Shown: positions 63,005 through 64,000 of the stretch, piece after piece
Numbering within the stretch: position 1 is the stretch's first letter
Layout of the letters: each line of letters opens with the position of its first letter
NCBI GenBank assembly: GCA_947650365.1
Contig: OX393549.1
Span: 87,981,703 to 88,045,702, forward strand
DNA length: 64,000 bases
Direction of reading: 5' to 3'
Source of the DNA: Chamaelirium japonicum
Lineage: Eukaryota > Streptophyta > Magnoliopsida > Liliales > Melanthiaceae
Translations under genes and position numbers: made by a program
Notes under the pieces: generated by a model
Told to the model about the DNA's origin: nothing
Databases searched by the model: none
What the model saw: the letters and a program-made list of their open reading frames with translations, nothing else

Positions 63005-63073
63005 CTCGGCCTTGGCGGAGGCGGCGCCGCCGAGGTCGCCCATGTGGATCTCACTGCCCTCGGTGTCCATCAT
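63005..63073 (-). other. Exon-like open frame with splice donor
   Basis: ATGATGGACACC starts a GC-rich 23-codon frame ([20 protein letters not shown], then KAE) that ends exactly at a GAG/GTGAGA donor. Its composition differs sharply from the AT-rich surroundings. I do not recognise the protein. It could be a first coding exon of a decayed or captured gene; no acceptor partner could be assigned. Confidence 0.35.
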
Positions 63074-63443
63074 GACAACATATCATCCCAAACCACAATG
63101 ACAAATCCAAAAAAAATCAGATGGGTAAAAAATATATTTCAAAAATCAGACGGGTAAAAAATATGTATGATTTTTTGCATTTAAAATGGCTGATATTTCC
63201 ATGCAAAACCAAAGGAAAGCGATCGGTCACATTGCCCATCTTCACATGGAGATGAGGAGTACTGGAAGATCCGAAAATATGGATGGCTGCATACAATGGA
63301 CGGCTTATTCTTAATTGAAAACCGGAAGCAGGGTTGAAGCCCGAAAGAGAACTGTGCACTCAAAGATAAAAAGAAGATTATAAATGGTGAATCAAATCGT
63401 ATGCAACTATGGAAATTATGCCTTTATGATTGTGTATCATTAC
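63074..63443. other. Unidentified sequence between exon-like pieces
   Basis: The minus strand has an 80-aa frame (63117-63359) without recognised domain; it could include another exon-like segment (LHVKMGNVTDRFPLVLHGN). Otherwise nothing is seen. Confidence 0.35.
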
Positions 63444-63633
63444 CTTGATGTTGTGTAGTTGCAAGTATAATAGTGCATGCAGAGATAGCCCTTTGGATAG
63501 TAGCATCAACAAAGCCATCTCCCAAGCTCAGCTCCCCATTGACAATGGCCTCCACAGCTATAAAAGACTCTGTTTCCTTGACAAACCCGGCGACCCCTCG
63601 CATATTCTCCCCGAGCGTGGACAGCGAGAACAT
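63444..63633 (-). other. Second exon-like open frame with splice donor
   Basis: The frame from ATG at 63633 (MFSLSTLGENMRGVAGFVKE and on, about 63 aa) ends at a strong AAG/GTAATG donor at 63443. A possible acceptor TTTCAG lies just upstream of the ATG (63636-63641), so the ATG may be internal to a longer exon. Coding-like composition, but the protein family is unknown to me. The gene, if real, may extend beyond the right edge of the window. Confidence 0.35.
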
Positions 63634-64000
63634 GGCTGAAACCTTCACGCTTCGATCGAGATTGAAGGTAGGTCCTGAGGGGGGATTGGATCGAGTGTAA
63701 GGCAGGAAGGATTCAATTTAGCTGATGCTTGCTGCTACTAACAACAATGCCACTGATGTTCATATAGGGAAGAAGATTTATGAGGTGGGTTCTGATCCAT
63801 GAGGCTGCTGAAGCTTTGGGCTTCAGCGGTTTACCATGAAGAAAGCCCCAGATTGTATACATCAAAATTAGGAAATAAAAATAAAAATCAAATTGAGTTG
63901 TCGTAGCCGGCGGAGGCGTAGGAGGAAGGGTCGATCGATTCCCCCTTCGACCTAGATCTCGACGTCCCCCCCGCACCCTCTTCCCCTCCTCCACTGAGTC
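63634..64000. other. Right edge, possible leader of the exon-like series
   Basis: A minus-strand frame (63713-63994) begins with a GC/GA-rich stretch resembling a 5' leader. The text at the right edge (CTCTTCCCCTCCTCCACTGAGTC) resembles the stretch near 59886 (CTCTTCCCCTTCTCTGCTGAGTC). No gene can be named. Confidence 0.3.

Overview
This is a repeat-rich stretch of a flowering-plant nuclear genome. The evidence is one spliced R2R3-MYB gene with plant-type introns, Ty1-copia and Ty3-gypsy LTR elements with tRNA-complementary primer sites, plant L1 LINE fragments, hAT/CACTA/foldback transposons, and very long (TA)n, (CT)n and poly-C tracts. The species cannot be fixed from sequence alone. Only one gene looks intact: a minus-strand subgroup-21-like (MYB52/MYB105/LOF) transcription factor at 14133-15806 with three exons. 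Almost everything else is transposon or transposon debris.

Layout. 0-13 kb: the 5' end of a minus-strand LTR element (1-1253), a hAT MITE (2257-2705), a compact LTR element without coding capacity and with a matching target duplication (3173-5741), an LTR-like remnant (7385-8171), a probable long LTR (9450-12269) and the 3' end of a LINE (12500-13021). 13-17 kb: MYB gene framed by CT/GA repeats, then a hAT-like MITE. 19-24.6 kb: an old, decayed minus-strand Ty1-copia element whose left end holds foldback DNA and (TA)n-anchored hairpins. 25.6-29.3 kb: a cluster of terminal-inverted-repeat elements. 30.5-33.8 kb: a decayed minus-strand L1 LINE carrying a solo LTR (31317-32586). 33.8-49.4 kb: a young 15.6-kb Ty3-gypsy (Tat-like) element on the minus strand, with 2.8-kb LTRs, a CCCCC target duplication, tRNA-type primer site and polypurine tract, and one very long gag-protease frame but no recognisable polymerase region. 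49.4-56.7 kb: mostly unidentified DNA with a foldback, a CACTA end and two hAT-type MITEs. 56.7-59.45 kb: five different inverted-repeat elements, each separated by a long (TA)n array. 59.4-64 kb: anonymous DNA with exon-like pieces, including a short actin-depolymerising-factor-like fragment, consistent with a gene-fragment-carrying element or decayed genes.

The most interesting objects are (i) the non-autonomous Tat-like element, whose polyprotein contains a large internal duplication and whose LTR holds a 70-bp array open in all three minus-strand frames, and (ii) the dense set of microsatellite-anchored foldback elements at 56.7-59.45 kb, including one GC-rich hairpin with arms of over 100 bp. 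Boundaries given with target duplications are read directly from the sequence; family names come from known hallmarks; ages and functions are inference.
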